IMG/VR virus record: IMGVR_UViG_3300008122_000013
Location: 1 to 26,725 of that record
Reading direction: 5' to 3' (one strand)
Origin: a virus
Length of the DNA: 26,725 bases
Below are positions 7,412-15,664 of the stretch, piece after piece (within the stretch, counting starts at the first letter, position 1; every line of letters begins with the position of its first letter). The notes below the pieces were generated by a model, which saw only the letters and a program-made list of their open reading frames with translations, searched no databases and was not told the DNA's origin. The position numbers and the translations under genes were made by a program.

Positions 7412-7566
7412 TACTAGACTTTGAATTCAAGACTGGCTTAGTCTTTGGTATAGAAGCTGATGAGCTTTATATCATGGATGAGGAGAACAATATGTCAGAG
7501 GAAGCTAATCAAGTTATCTACTTACACATAGGTTTTATAACACTAGCGTTTATTCTAGGACAGTAA
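7408..7566 (+). CDS. Small putative membrane protein (52 aa) at operon end
   Basis: Starts by an ATGA overlap with the reductase stop and ends just before the terminator. The first 20 residues (MILDFEFKTG and following) look like two beta strands, the middle is acidic (YIMDEENN), and the last third (VIYLHIGFITLAFILG) is hydrophobic enough for one membrane helix or a buried strand pair. I recall a similar short conserved protein in marine T7-like phages, unverified. Overlap with a solid upstream gene and clean fit before the terminator support it as real. Function unknown. Confidence 0.65.
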   Translation: MILDFEFKTGLVFGIEADELYIMDEENNMSEEANQVIYLHIGFITLAFILGQ

Positions 7567-7570
7567 CTAA

Positions 7571-7602
7571 AAAGCCCCTTAGGAGTGATCCTTTGGGGCT
7601 TT
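7571..7602. terminator. Bidirectional intrinsic terminator between convergent operons
   Basis: A hairpin with AAAGCCCC (7571-7578) pairing GGGGCTTT (7595-7602), a TT/TT internal mismatch, then AGGA pairing TCCT around a GTGA loop. On the + strand it is followed by a T-rich tract (ttattttatt); on the - strand the A-rich flank before it supplies a run of five T. It sits exactly between the end of the + strand replication operon and the end of the - strand lysis/structural operon, so it can stop both. Confidence 0.92.
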
Positions 7603-7605
7603 ATT

Positions 7606-8124
7606 TTATTCTATTTCATCATCGCTTAAGAATAATACTACTTCAGCTTTCCTTCGTTTAACTAATCCGGGTAACTCTCTACCACCTCCCTTAGTCCACT
7701 GCATGAAAGCTTCAGCAGCTGCATCCCATTCACCTCTATTGATCTTCATCCGAATAGTAGACCGCTGAAAATTGCCCAGTCCGGCATTGAAGGCAAAGCT
7801 GACACACGCATCGAAAGCCCCTTGACGACCAGATAGAGTAGGAGCAAGTCGAAGAACACCACGTTCAAAAAGACCGACATCATCTGCGAATAGTTTATCG
7901 ATTTCCTCTTTAGACCATACACGGTTATCCTCCTGTTTCAATGGGTACTCCTTACGAATCATCGTAGGTTGTCCCTCTTTAGCTACCATTGGTAAGCGTA
8001 TCTGTTCCTGATATAGAACATGACCATAGCCAATAGTCCAGATATGAGCAGGACACAGGTAAGGTTTATTCCTGCATCCCTCAAACCTGTGCATCAAGTC
8101 AGCTCCAGCTTTGCTTAGCTTCAC
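7606..8124 (-). CDS. Endolysin, GH24 phage lysozyme (muramidase)
   Basis: This 172-aa enzyme should cut N-acetylmuramic acid/N-acetylglucosamine bonds of peptidoglycan for lysis. The GH24 catalytic triad is present as E15-x8-C24-x5-T30 (FEG...C...WTIGYGH), the E-8-D/C-5-T pattern with Cys in the second position, a known variant. Aromatic TIGYGH is the family hallmark, and QGAFDACVSFAFNAG (around 99-113) matches the conserved alpha-helical lobe. A roughly 35-residue insertion after YGH separates the lobes. No signal peptide or SAR segment is seen, so release should depend on the holin upstream. It starts at GTG with GGAG about 8 bases upstream and overlaps the holin stop by 4 bases. Confidence 0.93.
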   Translation of the reverse strand: MKLSKAGADLMHRFEGCRNKPYLCPAHIWTIGYGHVLYQEQIRLPMVAKEGQPTMIRKEYPLKQEDNRVWSKEEIDKLFADDVGLFERGVLRLAPTLSGRQGAFDACVSFAFNAGLGNFQRSTIRMKINRGEWDAAAEAFMQWTKGGGRELPGLVKRRKAEVVLFLSDDEIE

Positions 8125-8624
8125 TTCTTACTCCAGCTACGTGAGCCAAACCAGAAGCCTATGATACCTCCAAGCATAGCCATCTCATCACTGCTAAAGA
8201 TAATGTCAGAGACTGCAATCAAGTTATCAATACTTGTAATCAACTCAGGATGGTTACTGACATAGATTGCAATCCAAGCATTGATGGCACATAGCTCAAG
8301 AATAAAGATGTAAGTTACAATAGGACGTACAGTACCTACAAAGTTAACTACCCATGTACTAGCTCTCTCCATGATCTTCTCATCATGCTTCAATGCAGCT
8401 TCAGTCATCTGAGCATCAGTCTGCATAGCAATCTGATCTGTACGAATTTCTTCAATACGCTCTTGAGCTGCAAAGCCAGCTGCAGCCATTTGAAGTTCAC
8501 GTTCAGTCTGCACTTGAGCTAAAGCTAACTCATGCTTCTGATCAGCTTTGTTCTGGAAGAAGTCTAATAGTTTAGGTAGACCTGAGATTAGTAGACCACC
8601 AAGGGTAGAAAATAGTGATAACAT
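8121..8624 (-). CDS. Holin, 3TM family (GTA-holin-like)
   Basis: The 167-aa membrane protein has a hydrophobic N-terminal segment (about 2-18), a long charged helical region (24-90), a second membrane segment (100-122, beginning VRPIVTYIF), and a third (147-160) ending IIGFWFGSRSW. The VRP..TY motif and the C-terminal GFWFGSR are the features I associate with the Holin_3TMs family first described for gene-transfer-agent release. It would make the membrane lesion that lets the endolysin reach the wall. It overlaps the endolysin (4 bases, GTGA) and the upstream small gene (1 base, TAATG), a classic lysis cassette. Confidence 0.85.
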   Translation of the reverse strand: MLSLFSTLGGLLISGLPKLLDFFQNKADQKHELALAQVQTERELQMAAAGFAAQERIEEIRTDQIAMQTDAQMTEAALKHDEKIMERASTWVVNFVGTVRPIVTYIFILELCAINAWIAIYVSNHPELITSIDNLIAVSDIIFSSDEMAMLGGIIGFWFGSRSWSKK

Positions 8625-8773
8625 TAGAGTCCTATCTTAGATAATAATAAAGTAACAATCTTGTCAGAAAGATCATCAGGGAGAAACTTAAGGAAGCCTA
8701 AGAAGTACAGAGCTACTAGACCATAGACAAATATCTTCAGGCACAGGTCAAATGTCTTCTGGTACTCATTCAT
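8624..8773 (-). CDS. Small single-span membrane protein in lysis cassette (49 aa)
   Basis: The frame begins MNEYQKTFDL, has one membrane helix (about 11-31, CLKIFVYGLVALYFLGFLKF), then a short polar tail ending SKIGL. It is fixed on both sides by TAATG stop/start overlaps, with the upstream 165-aa gene at 8773-8775 and with the holin at 8624-8626, which is strong evidence for a translated gene. One-span membrane proteins next to a holin can act as antiholin or second holin, but no sequence motif decides this. Confidence 0.75.
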   Translation of the reverse strand: MNEYQKTFDLCLKIFVYGLVALYFLGFLKFLPDDLSDKIVTLLLSKIGL

Positions 8774-9270
8774 TACCGTCCACACCTTTGAGTAGTTGTA
8801 CAGAAGTCCATTAACTCATTGACACCAACAAACACTAAGAATAGAACAAAGAAGACACCACCTATAATCATGGCTATCTCATTCATCTCTTGTTCTTTCT
8901 CCTTAGCTGCCTTCTCAGCTTTCTTCAGAGCACTTAGCTCCTTGGCATCAGCTAAATCCATCTCAGCTTGTCTAGCCTTAATCTTGTTCCAGACATCAAT
9001 CTTTCCAGTCTGCATGAAGAGCATCTTAAGTTCTTCTTCAAAGGCTCTAGCTTGCTCCAAAGCCATCTCAATCTGTAATGCAGTTCCCATGTTGGAACCC
9101 TTACCAGACTGTTTAGCCTGAAGCATAGCCTTTGTAGCTACACTCTTGGCATCAAACATCTTACCAATCATAGGTGCAAGAGAGCCTAGATCGTTGGCTA
9201 CCTTACTAGCCTTCTTAACCATGCTAATAGCTGACTGTATGCCAGCAAGGGCTGTCATTGGATCAATCAT
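8773..9270 (-). CDS. Hypothetical protein with coiled coil and C-terminal membrane helix
   Basis: 165 aa. The N-terminus (MIDPMTALAGIQSAISMVKK) is an amphipathic Ala/Ile helix. Residues about 65-130 are a long charged, Ala/Glu/Lys-rich coiled coil (AEKAAKEKEQEMNE), and 132-150 is a strong membrane helix (IIGGVFFVLFLVFVG). Two cysteines (157, 163) follow the membrane segment. The N-terminal MIDPxTA start is shared with a hypothetical family placed between internal virion proteins and lysis genes in marine podoviruses (from memory). A spanin role is conceivable from position, but i-spanins carry their membrane helix at the N-terminus. It overlaps the preceding gene by ATGA and the next by TAATG. 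Confidence 0.7.
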   Translation of the reverse strand: MIDPMTALAGIQSAISMVKKASKVANDLGSLAPMIGKMFDAKSVATKAMLQAKQSGKGSNMGTALQIEMALEQARAFEEELKMLFMQTGKIDVWNKIKARQAEMDLADAKELSALKKAEKAAKEKEQEMNEIAMIIGGVFFVLFLVFVGVNELMDFCTTTQRCGR

Positions 9271-9437
9271 TTGTTATATGCTTTCTTCCATTCTAGACAT
9301 ACGACAATACGAGTCTTATAGTCAGCCGCCCACTTCCATGTCCACCTAACACATCTATCTGCATTAGGGTCGAAGCCAGCTGTCGCTATAAAACTCGTAA
9401 AAAGGATTAGAAGAAGGGCTAGAGTTAGCCTCTTCAT
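9267..9437 (-). CDS. Small exported protein with signal peptide (56 aa)
   Basis: I place the start at ATG 9437, six bases after the stop of the upstream virion protein; the longer in-frame ORF only adds residues antisense to nothing and hides the signal peptide. The product begins MKR and then an apolar core (LTLALLLILFTSFIATA), a good Sec signal peptide with a likely ATA/G cleavage. The mature part (about 35 aa) has two Cys (C29 and C47) flanking a Trp-rich segment (RWTWKWAADYK), suggesting a disulfide-bonded periplasmic peptide. There is no lipobox, so it is not an obvious o-spanin. Placement beside the lysis genes suggests an envelope role; this is inference. Confidence 0.7.
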   Translation of the reverse strand: MKRLTLALLLILFTSFIATAGFDPNADRCVRWTWKWAADYKTRIVVCLEWKKAYNK

Positions 9438-9442
9438 TGGGT

Positions 9443-10939
9443 TTACTGTTGTGGTTCTTGAGGAACACCTGACAACATTCCTCGCCATGCCATATTAGGA
9501 GGAATCTGTGGAACCTGTCCAGATGCTACATCTGAGATCAGTCTATTTACACCACGTTGACGTAGAGCACCTTGAAGCTTATCAGCACCGTAACCTAGAC
9601 CTGCCACTGTAGCTGCAGCTGCTGGATTAGCAAAGGAACCTGCTACAGTACTAGCTTGCATAAGAGCACTACGCTCAGGATTCAGACGAGCTACAAGAGA
9701 CAGTAAAGGATCTCCAACAGGCCCAGAAGCTACACTCTTAATAGCATTCTTCTCACGCTCTGAAAAGAATCTCATCTTGTCTTTATTAGCAGCTAGATTA
9801 ATTAACTGTCTACGAATCAACTCACCCTCAGAAGCTTTAGGGTCTAATGCACGAGCTTCAGCAACATTCAAAGCATCTTCTAAGACAGTAGCACGAGATA
9901 AGTTACGCCAGTCCTTACGTGCATCCTGTACAGTTTTAACAGCTGTACCTAAATTACCCTGACTAGCCAATACATCTTTAGAGCCTAGCTTAGTAATGTA
10001 GTTATCTAGTTCAGATACAGCCTGTCCTGCATACTTACGAGTTGCTGCGTCTTTCTCTAACTTCAAGTCCACTAAGGCAGACCTCATCTGCTCTAGCTTA
10101 GTGAAAGAAACTCTTTGAGTTCCTACCATGTCTCTAACTTGTTCAAGCACTTGGGCAACAGGTTCATGCGCTTTAAGTTTAGGATTAAAGTTCTCTTTTA
10201 GTAAAGCAGCTTCAATATTGTTAAAGTTATCTAAAACACTTTTAGGCTTAAGAAAGACACCTTGCTGATCTACAGTTGCATAGGATCTTTGAGCACGTTG
10301 CTTAATCTGATCTAGAGTTATTAGAGGTTCACGAGTTGTAGTTGCAGCTGTAGCTCCCTTAGCAGCTCCAACACCAGCTACAGTACCTGCTGCAATACCT
10401 GCAATAGCACTTAGAAGTGGATTCTCAGTAGCCTCTTGCACCACATCTGCAGCAGCCTGTCCAGCCACACCACCAGCACCAGCCGCTGCAGTTTGCTGTA
10501 ATAGGTTCTGACGCAATGGAGCCAATGCAGCTGAAGTACCTGACATAGCAGCCTGTGCTGGAACACCTGCCATAGCTGCTGTACCAGTCTGTACAGCTCT
10601 TTCAAGACCTGTCTCAGGAGCTGGAAGACCAGCAGCAGTTAGAACATTCTGCAATCCTTGAGTTGGTGAAGCCATTACTTGCTTACCAGCTAACAGATTA
10701 ACACCTGCAGCCACAGGCTCAGCCAACATAGCAGGGAGTGAAGCTAAACCTGTAATGCCAGCCCTAGCTGTAAGACCTAACTGACGACCAGTCTCTTGAG
10801 CTAAACTACGCTGAGGCTTCTCAGCAGGTTTAGAGTAGTTCTGCTGTGCATAAGCTAAGACTTGCTCTTGTGTTGCTCCTTCAGGTGCTGTAATCTCATA
10901 CTCCTTACCATCAGGAGCTGTAACAACGTATGTAGGCAT
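9443..10939 (-). CDS. Putative internal virion / DNA-ejection protein (498 aa)
   Basis: Residues 1-40 form a small beta-rich module (YVVTAPDGKEYEI, then APEGATQEQVLAYAQQ) that I recall at the N-terminus of many podovirus internal or tail-associated proteins. Residues about 50-200 are Ala/Gly-rich hydrophobic stretches compatible with membrane-inserting segments of an ejected protein. Residues 210-400 are charged and helical; another Ala-rich run lies near 430-455. No lytic transglycosylase or protease motif is visible. It is the last of three consecutive genes after the tail nozzle, the T7 gp14-gp15-gp16 position. AAGGA precedes the ATG. The virion role is inferred from composition and order. 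Confidence 0.65.
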   Translation of the reverse strand: MPTYVVTAPDGKEYEITAPEGATQEQVLAYAQQNYSKPAEKPQRSLAQETGRQLGLTARAGITGLASLPAMLAEPVAAGVNLLAGKQVMASPTQGLQNVLTAAGLPAPETGLERAVQTGTAAMAGVPAQAAMSGTSAALAPLRQNLLQQTAAAGAGGVAGQAAADVVQEATENPLLSAIAGIAAGTVAGVGAAKGATAATTTREPLITLDQIKQRAQRSYATVDQQGVFLKPKSVLDNFNNIEAALLKENFNPKLKAHEPVAQVLEQVRDMVGTQRVSFTKLEQMRSALVDLKLEKDAATRKYAGQAVSELDNYITKLGSKDVLASQGNLGTAVKTVQDARKDWRNLSRATVLEDALNVAEARALDPKASEGELIRRQLINLAANKDKMRFFSEREKNAIKSVASGPVGDPLLSLVARLNPERSALMQASTVAGSFANPAAAATVAGLGYGADKLQGALRQRGVNRLISDVASGQVPQIPPNMAWRGMLSGVPQEPQQ

Positions 10940-10953
10940 TATGAATCCTTGTA

Positions 10954-12192
10954 TTAAGACTTAGGTTTAATAGACCATCCACTTTGGGTAGCCGCTGGAG
11001 CACCTGTCTGTGGTTGCTTAGACTTTAAGAACTCATCTAATGAAAGAGGTTGCAACCCCTGTGTAGTACGAACCCAGTTTGAATAGTGATTCTCAATCTT
11101 ATTCAAGTTCTTTTGAAGCTCTGCTTTAGATTGTCCTAACTCTAAAGATCCTACAGTGGCTTGCAAGGCTTGAAGTTCCTGTACAGCAACCTGACCCAAA
11201 GCACCACCTGTAGGACTTGCATCTCTCATCTGTTGTAAACGATCAAAGCCTAAGTTAGCTTTAAGAGTTACTAAACGCTGTTGTAGGTCATAAGCGGTTG
11301 TGCCGGGAACAAATGAAGAACCCTTACCAACAACACCTGTAGTCACTCCTGTAACAAGTCCTTGAGCAGACTGCACATCATTAATAACCTTAGTAGCGTG
11401 GTTAACAGCAGCCTTCTTAGCTTCTTCCTTCTTATCTTCCTTATCTGACTGTTTAGATTTTAAATCTGCTAAGCGTTGTTCAGCTAGTTCTTTTTGAACA
11501 CCTGTCAAAGCTGACTTAGAAGAGGCAGATATAGCCGCCAGTTGTTGTTTAAACTCTTGGTCACGTTGCTTTTCAATAGCACGTTGCTCAGCCTTCTCAC
11601 GTTCCAGATCAGCTTTAGCAATACGATTAGCTTCAGCAGTAGACTTACGCTCTAGTGTCTTAAAGATGTCATCAGGCTTACCATACTTACGCACAATATC
11701 TTCAACAGCTTTATCAGTAGCTTCAGCAGGTAAAGAAGCTAACTCAGCACGTAACTGTTCATCTTTAGCTTCACCACGAAGAATCTTACCTTGTTCAGCC
11801 AATGCTTTACCAGCTTGAGCTTCCTGTGTAAGTGTCTTAGCCTTTTCCAACTCCATAGCCTGAGCACGTTGCATCACTTGAAAGCCCAACTCAGGGTCTG
11901 TACTTTGTAAAGCTTGAGCCATCTGCTTCAAACCTTCAGGTGTGTTAGTATCATACTGAGAAGCCATCTGACGAAGCATAGTAGCTCTCTTGATAGATGG
12001 GTCTTGTACGTCTACACCAAAAGCACCAGCTAAGCCACGACCTAAGTTACCTGTGTTCTTGTAGATGTTATATGATGTCTGTTGTTGAGGAGTCATAGTA
12101 GCAAACTGCATAGCCTTTTGCTCTGTCATCTGTCGTTGCATTTCCTCAGGAGTACCCATGCCTCCGAATAAACCTTGTGGTAGTGTTGCCAT
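10954..12192 (-). CDS. Putative internal virion / ejection protein, coiled-coil rich (412 aa)
   Basis: A mainly helical protein. The N-terminal 60 residues are Gln/Met/Gly-rich; about 105-265 is a long Lys/Glu/Ala/Gln coiled coil (EREKAEQRAIEKQRD region); the C-terminal 120 residues hold a more ordered segment with LKANLGFDRLQQMRD and LGQVAVQELQAL. That last segment resembles a motif I associate with conserved structural proteins of marine podoviruses, without a database check. No membrane segments or enzyme motif. AAGGA lies 8 bases before the ATG. Middle gene of the three-gene ejection block. Confidence 0.6.
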   Translation of the reverse strand: MATLPQGLFGGMGTPEEMQRQMTEQKAMQFATMTPQQQTSYNIYKNTGNLGRGLAGAFGVDVQDPSIKRATMLRQMASQYDTNTPEGLKQMAQALQSTDPELGFQVMQRAQAMELEKAKTLTQEAQAGKALAEQGKILRGEAKDEQLRAELASLPAEATDKAVEDIVRKYGKPDDIFKTLERKSTAEANRIAKADLEREKAEQRAIEKQRDQEFKQQLAAISASSKSALTGVQKELAEQRLADLKSKQSDKEDKKEEAKKAAVNHATKVINDVQSAQGLVTGVTTGVVGKGSSFVPGTTAYDLQQRLVTLKANLGFDRLQQMRDASPTGGALGQVAVQELQALQATVGSLELGQSKAELQKNLNKIENHYSNWVRTTQGLQPLSLDEFLKSKQPQTGAPAATQSGWSIKPKS

Positions 12193-12206
12193 GTTATTCC
12201 TTATTA

Positions 12207-13193
12207 TTAACCGATTGTCTGGAAGTATGGATTAACTGTTTGTTGATAGTTAGAACTACCTCTAGATAGACCACTAATTAACTGACTGATAGGGTCTGTT
12301 AAGCCACCAACTACAGCATTGTTACGTTGCATCTGCAAAGCTGCTGCCTGTTGTGCTGCAGCATTCTGAATGTTAGCTGCTGCTGTAGAACCTGCTGTAA
12401 TAGATGAACCCAATCCTAAACCTTGAGTCAAAGCATTCTGACCTAAGTTTTCAATATTAGATGCACCTGCCATGTAGTTAGTGTATGGAGCTAGAGCTTG
12501 TGTCTGCAAACCATAACCAGCACCTTGAAGATTCAAACCACCAGTCATCAATCCTTGACCGAACTGTACTTGTTGATTGCCGAATGTCTGAGCATTAGCA
12601 GCTAACTGAGCATCTTGTTGTGCACGAGCATTCATTGCCGCTGCAATAGTAGGGTTAGTAGCCGCTAATCCGGGATCACCTGCTGCATAACCTGCCATAG
12701 TTCCACCGGTAGCTAGACCCATACGTCCTTGCTGTTGTTGTTGGTTATACAACTGAGCCATCTGTTGTTCACGACCGGGAGCAAGTAACTGCTGCTGCTG
12801 AGTCATGTATGCTTTAGCTACATCTTCAGGAGTCTTTTGAAGATACTTAGCACCTAAGTTAAACAGTCCTTGACCAGCTGTATTTATACCTGTCTGAGCA
12901 GCCTGTTGTGCTTGAGCTTGACCGATACCAGTACCAGCTAAGCCCATTAGACCTTCACGAGCTGCAGCTACGTCAGGAGCTACTTGATAACCAGCACCAA
13001 TCAGCTGTCCAGTTGTAGGGTCATAGTTAAATCCTGACTTACCGAACCTTGTAGTAACTCCTACAGGACGGAACTGTGCAGCCTGTGCAGCCTGTGCAGC
13101 AGCGTTAGTGGTAGCATTAGCAGCTTGATTAGAGCTATATACACTACCTGCAGTGCCCAACAATGGGCCAATTAAGTCTGTCCAATCAGCCAT
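12207..13193 (-). CDS. Putative internal virion / ejection protein, Ala/Gln/Gly-rich (328 aa)
   Basis: Low-complexity but clearly coding. The N-terminal 40 residues begin MADWTDLIGPLLGTAGSVYS and then an Ala/Asn/Gln run; a short ordered domain follows (about 41-80, with FRPVGVTTRFG and YDPTTGQL). Poly-Gln stretches occur near 132-156, and Ala/Gly/Gln-rich repeats run to a C-terminal tyrosine-containing tail. Small hydrophobic Ala-rich podovirus proteins in this position (like T7 gp14 or P22 gp7) are ejected to form a channel. Assignment is by composition and gene order only. Starts by TAATG overlap with the preceding gene. Confidence 0.6.
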   Translation of the reverse strand: MADWTDLIGPLLGTAGSVYSSNQAANATTNAAAQAAQAAQFRPVGVTTRFGKSGFNYDPTTGQLIGAGYQVAPDVAAAREGLMGLAGTGIGQAQAQQAAQTGINTAGQGLFNLGAKYLQKTPEDVAKAYMTQQQQLLAPGREQQMAQLYNQQQQQGRMGLATGGTMAGYAAGDPGLAATNPTIAAAMNARAQQDAQLAANAQTFGNQQVQFGQGLMTGGLNLQGAGYGLQTQALAPYTNYMAGASNIENLGQNALTQGLGLGSSITAGSTAAANIQNAAAQQAAALQMQRNNAVVGGLTDPISQLISGLSRGSSNYQQTVNPYFQTIG

Positions 13194-13423
13194 TAGTATG
13201 TGCCTCCGTCAACTGTTGCTGTAAAAGTACCAGAGACAGTAAGATTTACCGCAGTGGTTGTGCCTGTCAATGCACCGTTATTAGCATCAGGTTTAGAATT
13301 CACTGCTGATGCAATGTTATCAAACTCAGTGTTAACTTCAGTACCTTTAATGATCTTGCTTGGATTACCTGTATTCAGGCTATCCTTGATTGCAAAGTTA
13401 GTTGCTTTTGTATAGTTACTCAT
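13193..13423 (-). CDS. Short virion protein resembling a tail-fibre N-terminus (76 aa)
   Basis: The N-terminal sequence (SNYTKATNFAIKDSL, then NPSKIIKGTEVNTEFDNIA) matches a pattern common at the N-terminus of podovirus tail fibre/virion proteins. Here it stops after a short Thr-rich beta segment (TGTTTAVNLTVSGTF). Both ends are set by TAATG overlaps with neighbours, so this short length is genuine. It may be a small nozzle- or fibre-attachment protein, or a domain left from a longer fibre. Confidence in the gene is high, in function low. Confidence 0.7.
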   Translation of the reverse strand: MSNYTKATNFAIKDSLNTGNPSKIIKGTEVNTEFDNIASAVNSKPDANNGALTGTTTAVNLTVSGTFTATVDGGTY

Positions 13424-14961
13424 TATCGTGTCTTCCCTGTCTTAACATAGACATCAAGTTTCTGAATGGATATTGATTTATTAAATACACTGGTTTCAAA
13501 GCCAAGTTGAATAACCTTACCTGAACCACCAATGTTAATAATCTTATTATCGAAGGCTGTACCACCATACTCACCAATGTTATATTCAGCTATGTTGTAT
13601 TCAGCTACTGCAGCATTGGCTAAGTCAAACTGTCTAGTGTTTAAAATATCACTGTAATCAAAGCCAAACCTTAAAGTAACTGGATAACCACCACCACCAA
13701 TAACTGTTACGCCTACCTTCTTCATAATCTTAATCACAGTTGGTGACTGGAAGTCAAAGTAGTTAGTGTAGTATCTCATCAAGTATGAGTTAGCATTGTC
13801 TTTGTAGCCATCATACTTACCAATGTATCCAGCTCTTCCAAACAGTAAGTCTTTATTACGAGTGTACTTAAAAGCTGTTGGAACTAAACCATCCCATGTT
13901 GTAACCCTGTTAGCACCATTAGGTAGAGGTGCTCTCATGTCAAAGCAGTACACTAACTGACGAGCTGGTAAAGCTAACAGATAGAAAGCTTCCTTGTCTG
14001 AGTATATAGCTTTAATATCAGCTGAAGTCTCAAGACTAACCTCCAGTACAATATCATCACGTACATTGGCACTGATGTCTCTCATTGGAGCTGACTTCTC
14101 TTGAATGGTACGCATCAATGAACGTACACCTGAGTCAGACAAGAAGATTACATCACCACCTGTAGCTACTACTGAGTCTCTAGCTACACAGCCAATACCT
14201 GTGATAGCATCTGACAATGTTAGATTATTAGGGTCTGTAGCATTGGAATAGATAAGAATCTGTCTACGACCAAAGACAATCAAGAAGTTATTATGTGCAG
14301 CTAAGGATACAATCTCATCTGCACCATTAGGCCACACTTGAGATACATCCAATGTACCAGCTGTACCTGTACTTAAGACATGACCTGATAGCAAGTCTGA
14401 GAACTGAATGGTACTCTTAACTGAAGCATTATTAGCTGACCATGTACGACCATAGGCACTGATAACACAGTTGTTACTGGACACTGTAGCTACATAGCCA
14501 GTCTTCTCAGATACTCTCTTAAATGTAGTTGAGCTTACTGCAGGGTCAAACACTAAAGGATCATGTCCAGCTTGATAGAGATATAAGACTCCATTCAACG
14601 GAGCCATCTGCCAGTTACTGTCTGTGATTGTAGGAGCTGTACCACCACCTCCGTAGGTTAACTGTGATAGTGTAGTACCTACAAGCTTGAATAGTTTATT
14701 GTTACCAGCAGCAATAATGTATGAGTTACCTGAGTTATCAATCAACTCACCGATAGCTTTGACGTTAGCATCACTTAAGTCACTATTAGTTGCGTGAGAT
14801 GTAGACCATCCCTTACGAGCACCAATACGTCCAAACTTATCAATCACACAGTTATTAGCCACAGTAGCATAGCCAGCCTCTAGAGAGACTGAACTATCCT
14901 GTGTATTCAACCCCATGAATCCCGGAGCTGCTACAGTTGTGGTTAAGATTTTAGCTACCAT
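13423..14961 (-). CDS. Tail nozzle protein (tubular protein B / stabilization-protein-like)
   Basis: This 512-aa beta-rich structural protein has an N-terminal GFMGLNTQDSSVSLEAG pattern followed by an ANNCVIDKFGRIGARKGW segment, the 'rxGxrkGw' hallmark of podovirus nozzle/stabilization proteins. The rest alternates beta strands consistent with a propeller-like body (repeated motifs such as FLIVFGRRQILIYS and DVIFLSDSGVRSL). It directly follows the tubular-A-like adaptor (TGATG one-base overlap), as in T7 gp11-gp12 and marine podovirus genomes. It should form the distal tail tube through which DNA leaves. Confidence 0.8.
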   Translation of the reverse strand: MVAKILTTTVAAPGFMGLNTQDSSVSLEAGYATVANNCVIDKFGRIGARKGWSTSHATNSDLSDANVKAIGELIDNSGNSYIIAAGNNKLFKLVGTTLSQLTYGGGGTAPTITDSNWQMAPLNGVLYLYQAGHDPLVFDPAVSSTTFKRVSEKTGYVATVSSNNCVISAYGRTWSANNASVKSTIQFSDLLSGHVLSTGTAGTLDVSQVWPNGADEIVSLAAHNNFLIVFGRRQILIYSNATDPNNLTLSDAITGIGCVARDSVVATGGDVIFLSDSGVRSLMRTIQEKSAPMRDISANVRDDIVLEVSLETSADIKAIYSDKEAFYLLALPARQLVYCFDMRAPLPNGANRVTTWDGLVPTAFKYTRNKDLLFGRAGYIGKYDGYKDNANSYLMRYYTNYFDFQSPTVIKIMKKVGVTVIGGGGYPVTLRFGFDYSDILNTRQFDLANAAVAEYNIAEYNIGEYGGTAFDNKIINIGGSGKVIQLGFETSVFNKSISIQKLDVYVKTGKTR

Positions 14962-15611
14962 CAGACATCAACCCAAGTAGTTTCTTCATCGTATCTGTTA
15001 CGCTCAATGGCTACAGCATCTGCCAAAGCTAAGCGATATTGTTGATAAACCTCACTGAAAGCTGTACCTCCATCTTCACCTCGTTCACCAACAGCTTTAG
15101 CGTAGGCTAACATCTGTACTAAGTGATGAGGGACTAACAAAGCATCAGCATTGGCTGTTAAGTCAGCCTGAGGGATAATCAACTCAAACCTCAATGAGTA
15201 TTCACCATCAGGACGAGGCCATATATCAACCTGAGTATCATCACCGGAGATACCACTGTAGTTGTAGTACACCGGAGCTGCACTCTGTACATTACCTAAG
15301 TAGTACTGTCTATTCATCCAGTTAGTAGCTACAGCTCTCATAGGCACATCTTGAGTGTCATTTAAGACATCTACAGTACGGAACCTCTGACCTGAACCTG
15401 TCAGTGTATAGTTACGAGTATTAGCCACTGTAGGGATTACAATGGTTTGTGTGAGGACATTCCAATCGTAGGCATCCTCAATCTCTCTCTTAGCATCGTT
15501 AACAAATACACCCATAAGGGAACTATAAGGAGTATCACTAACTGACGATACTTCAGTCTCCCTCAAGCGTATCAATACGTTGTTTACCAACTGTAGATAT
15601 GTCGTAGCCAT
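14961..15611 (-). CDS. Tail adaptor / tubular protein A-like
   Basis: The 216-aa protein starts MATTYLQLVNNVLIRLRE, a helical start typical of podovirus gatekeeper/adaptor proteins. It continues with FVNDAKREIEDAYDWNVL, a Trp-containing helix conserved in tubular protein A / head-to-tail adaptor families. A beta insertion (60-130) and C-terminal helices (LVQMLAYAKAVGE; SEVYQQYRLALADAV) follow. It should connect portal to nozzle. It is the first gene after a sigma70-type promoter and has AAGGA 7 bases before the ATG, so it starts a transcription unit. Confidence 0.8.
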   Translation of the reverse strand: MATTYLQLVNNVLIRLRETEVSSVSDTPYSSLMGVFVNDAKREIEDAYDWNVLTQTIVIPTVANTRNYTLTGSGQRFRTVDVLNDTQDVPMRAVATNWMNRQYYLGNVQSAAPVYYNYSGISGDDTQVDIWPRPDGEYSLRFELIIPQADLTANADALLVPHHLVQMLAYAKAVGERGEDGGTAFSEVYQQYRLALADAVAIERNRYDEETTWVDV

Positions 15612-15635
15612 TATCTTCCTTATATCTTAATTAAT

Positions 15636-15664
15636 ATGGTAACATACTTTAGTGTTACTGTCAA
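15636..15664 (-). promoter_or_regulatory. Sigma70-type promoter upstream of tail adaptor gene
   Basis: On the - strand there is a perfect -35 TTGACA (15664-15659), a 17-base spacer, and -10 TACCAT (15641-15636), four of six matches. It is in one of the few untranslated gaps of the late block, with transcription starting near 15629, about 18 bases before the tail adaptor ATG (15611). The -35 overlaps the stop codon of the DUF6496 gene. It suggests host RNA polymerase adds expression to the tail, ejection and lysis genes. Confidence 0.7.

Noticed and set aside
8773-9437. 165-aa and 56-aa genes as an i-spanin/o-spanin pair
   Set aside because: The 165-aa protein has its membrane helix at the C-terminus, not the N-terminus, and the 56-aa protein has a signal peptide but no lipobox cysteine.
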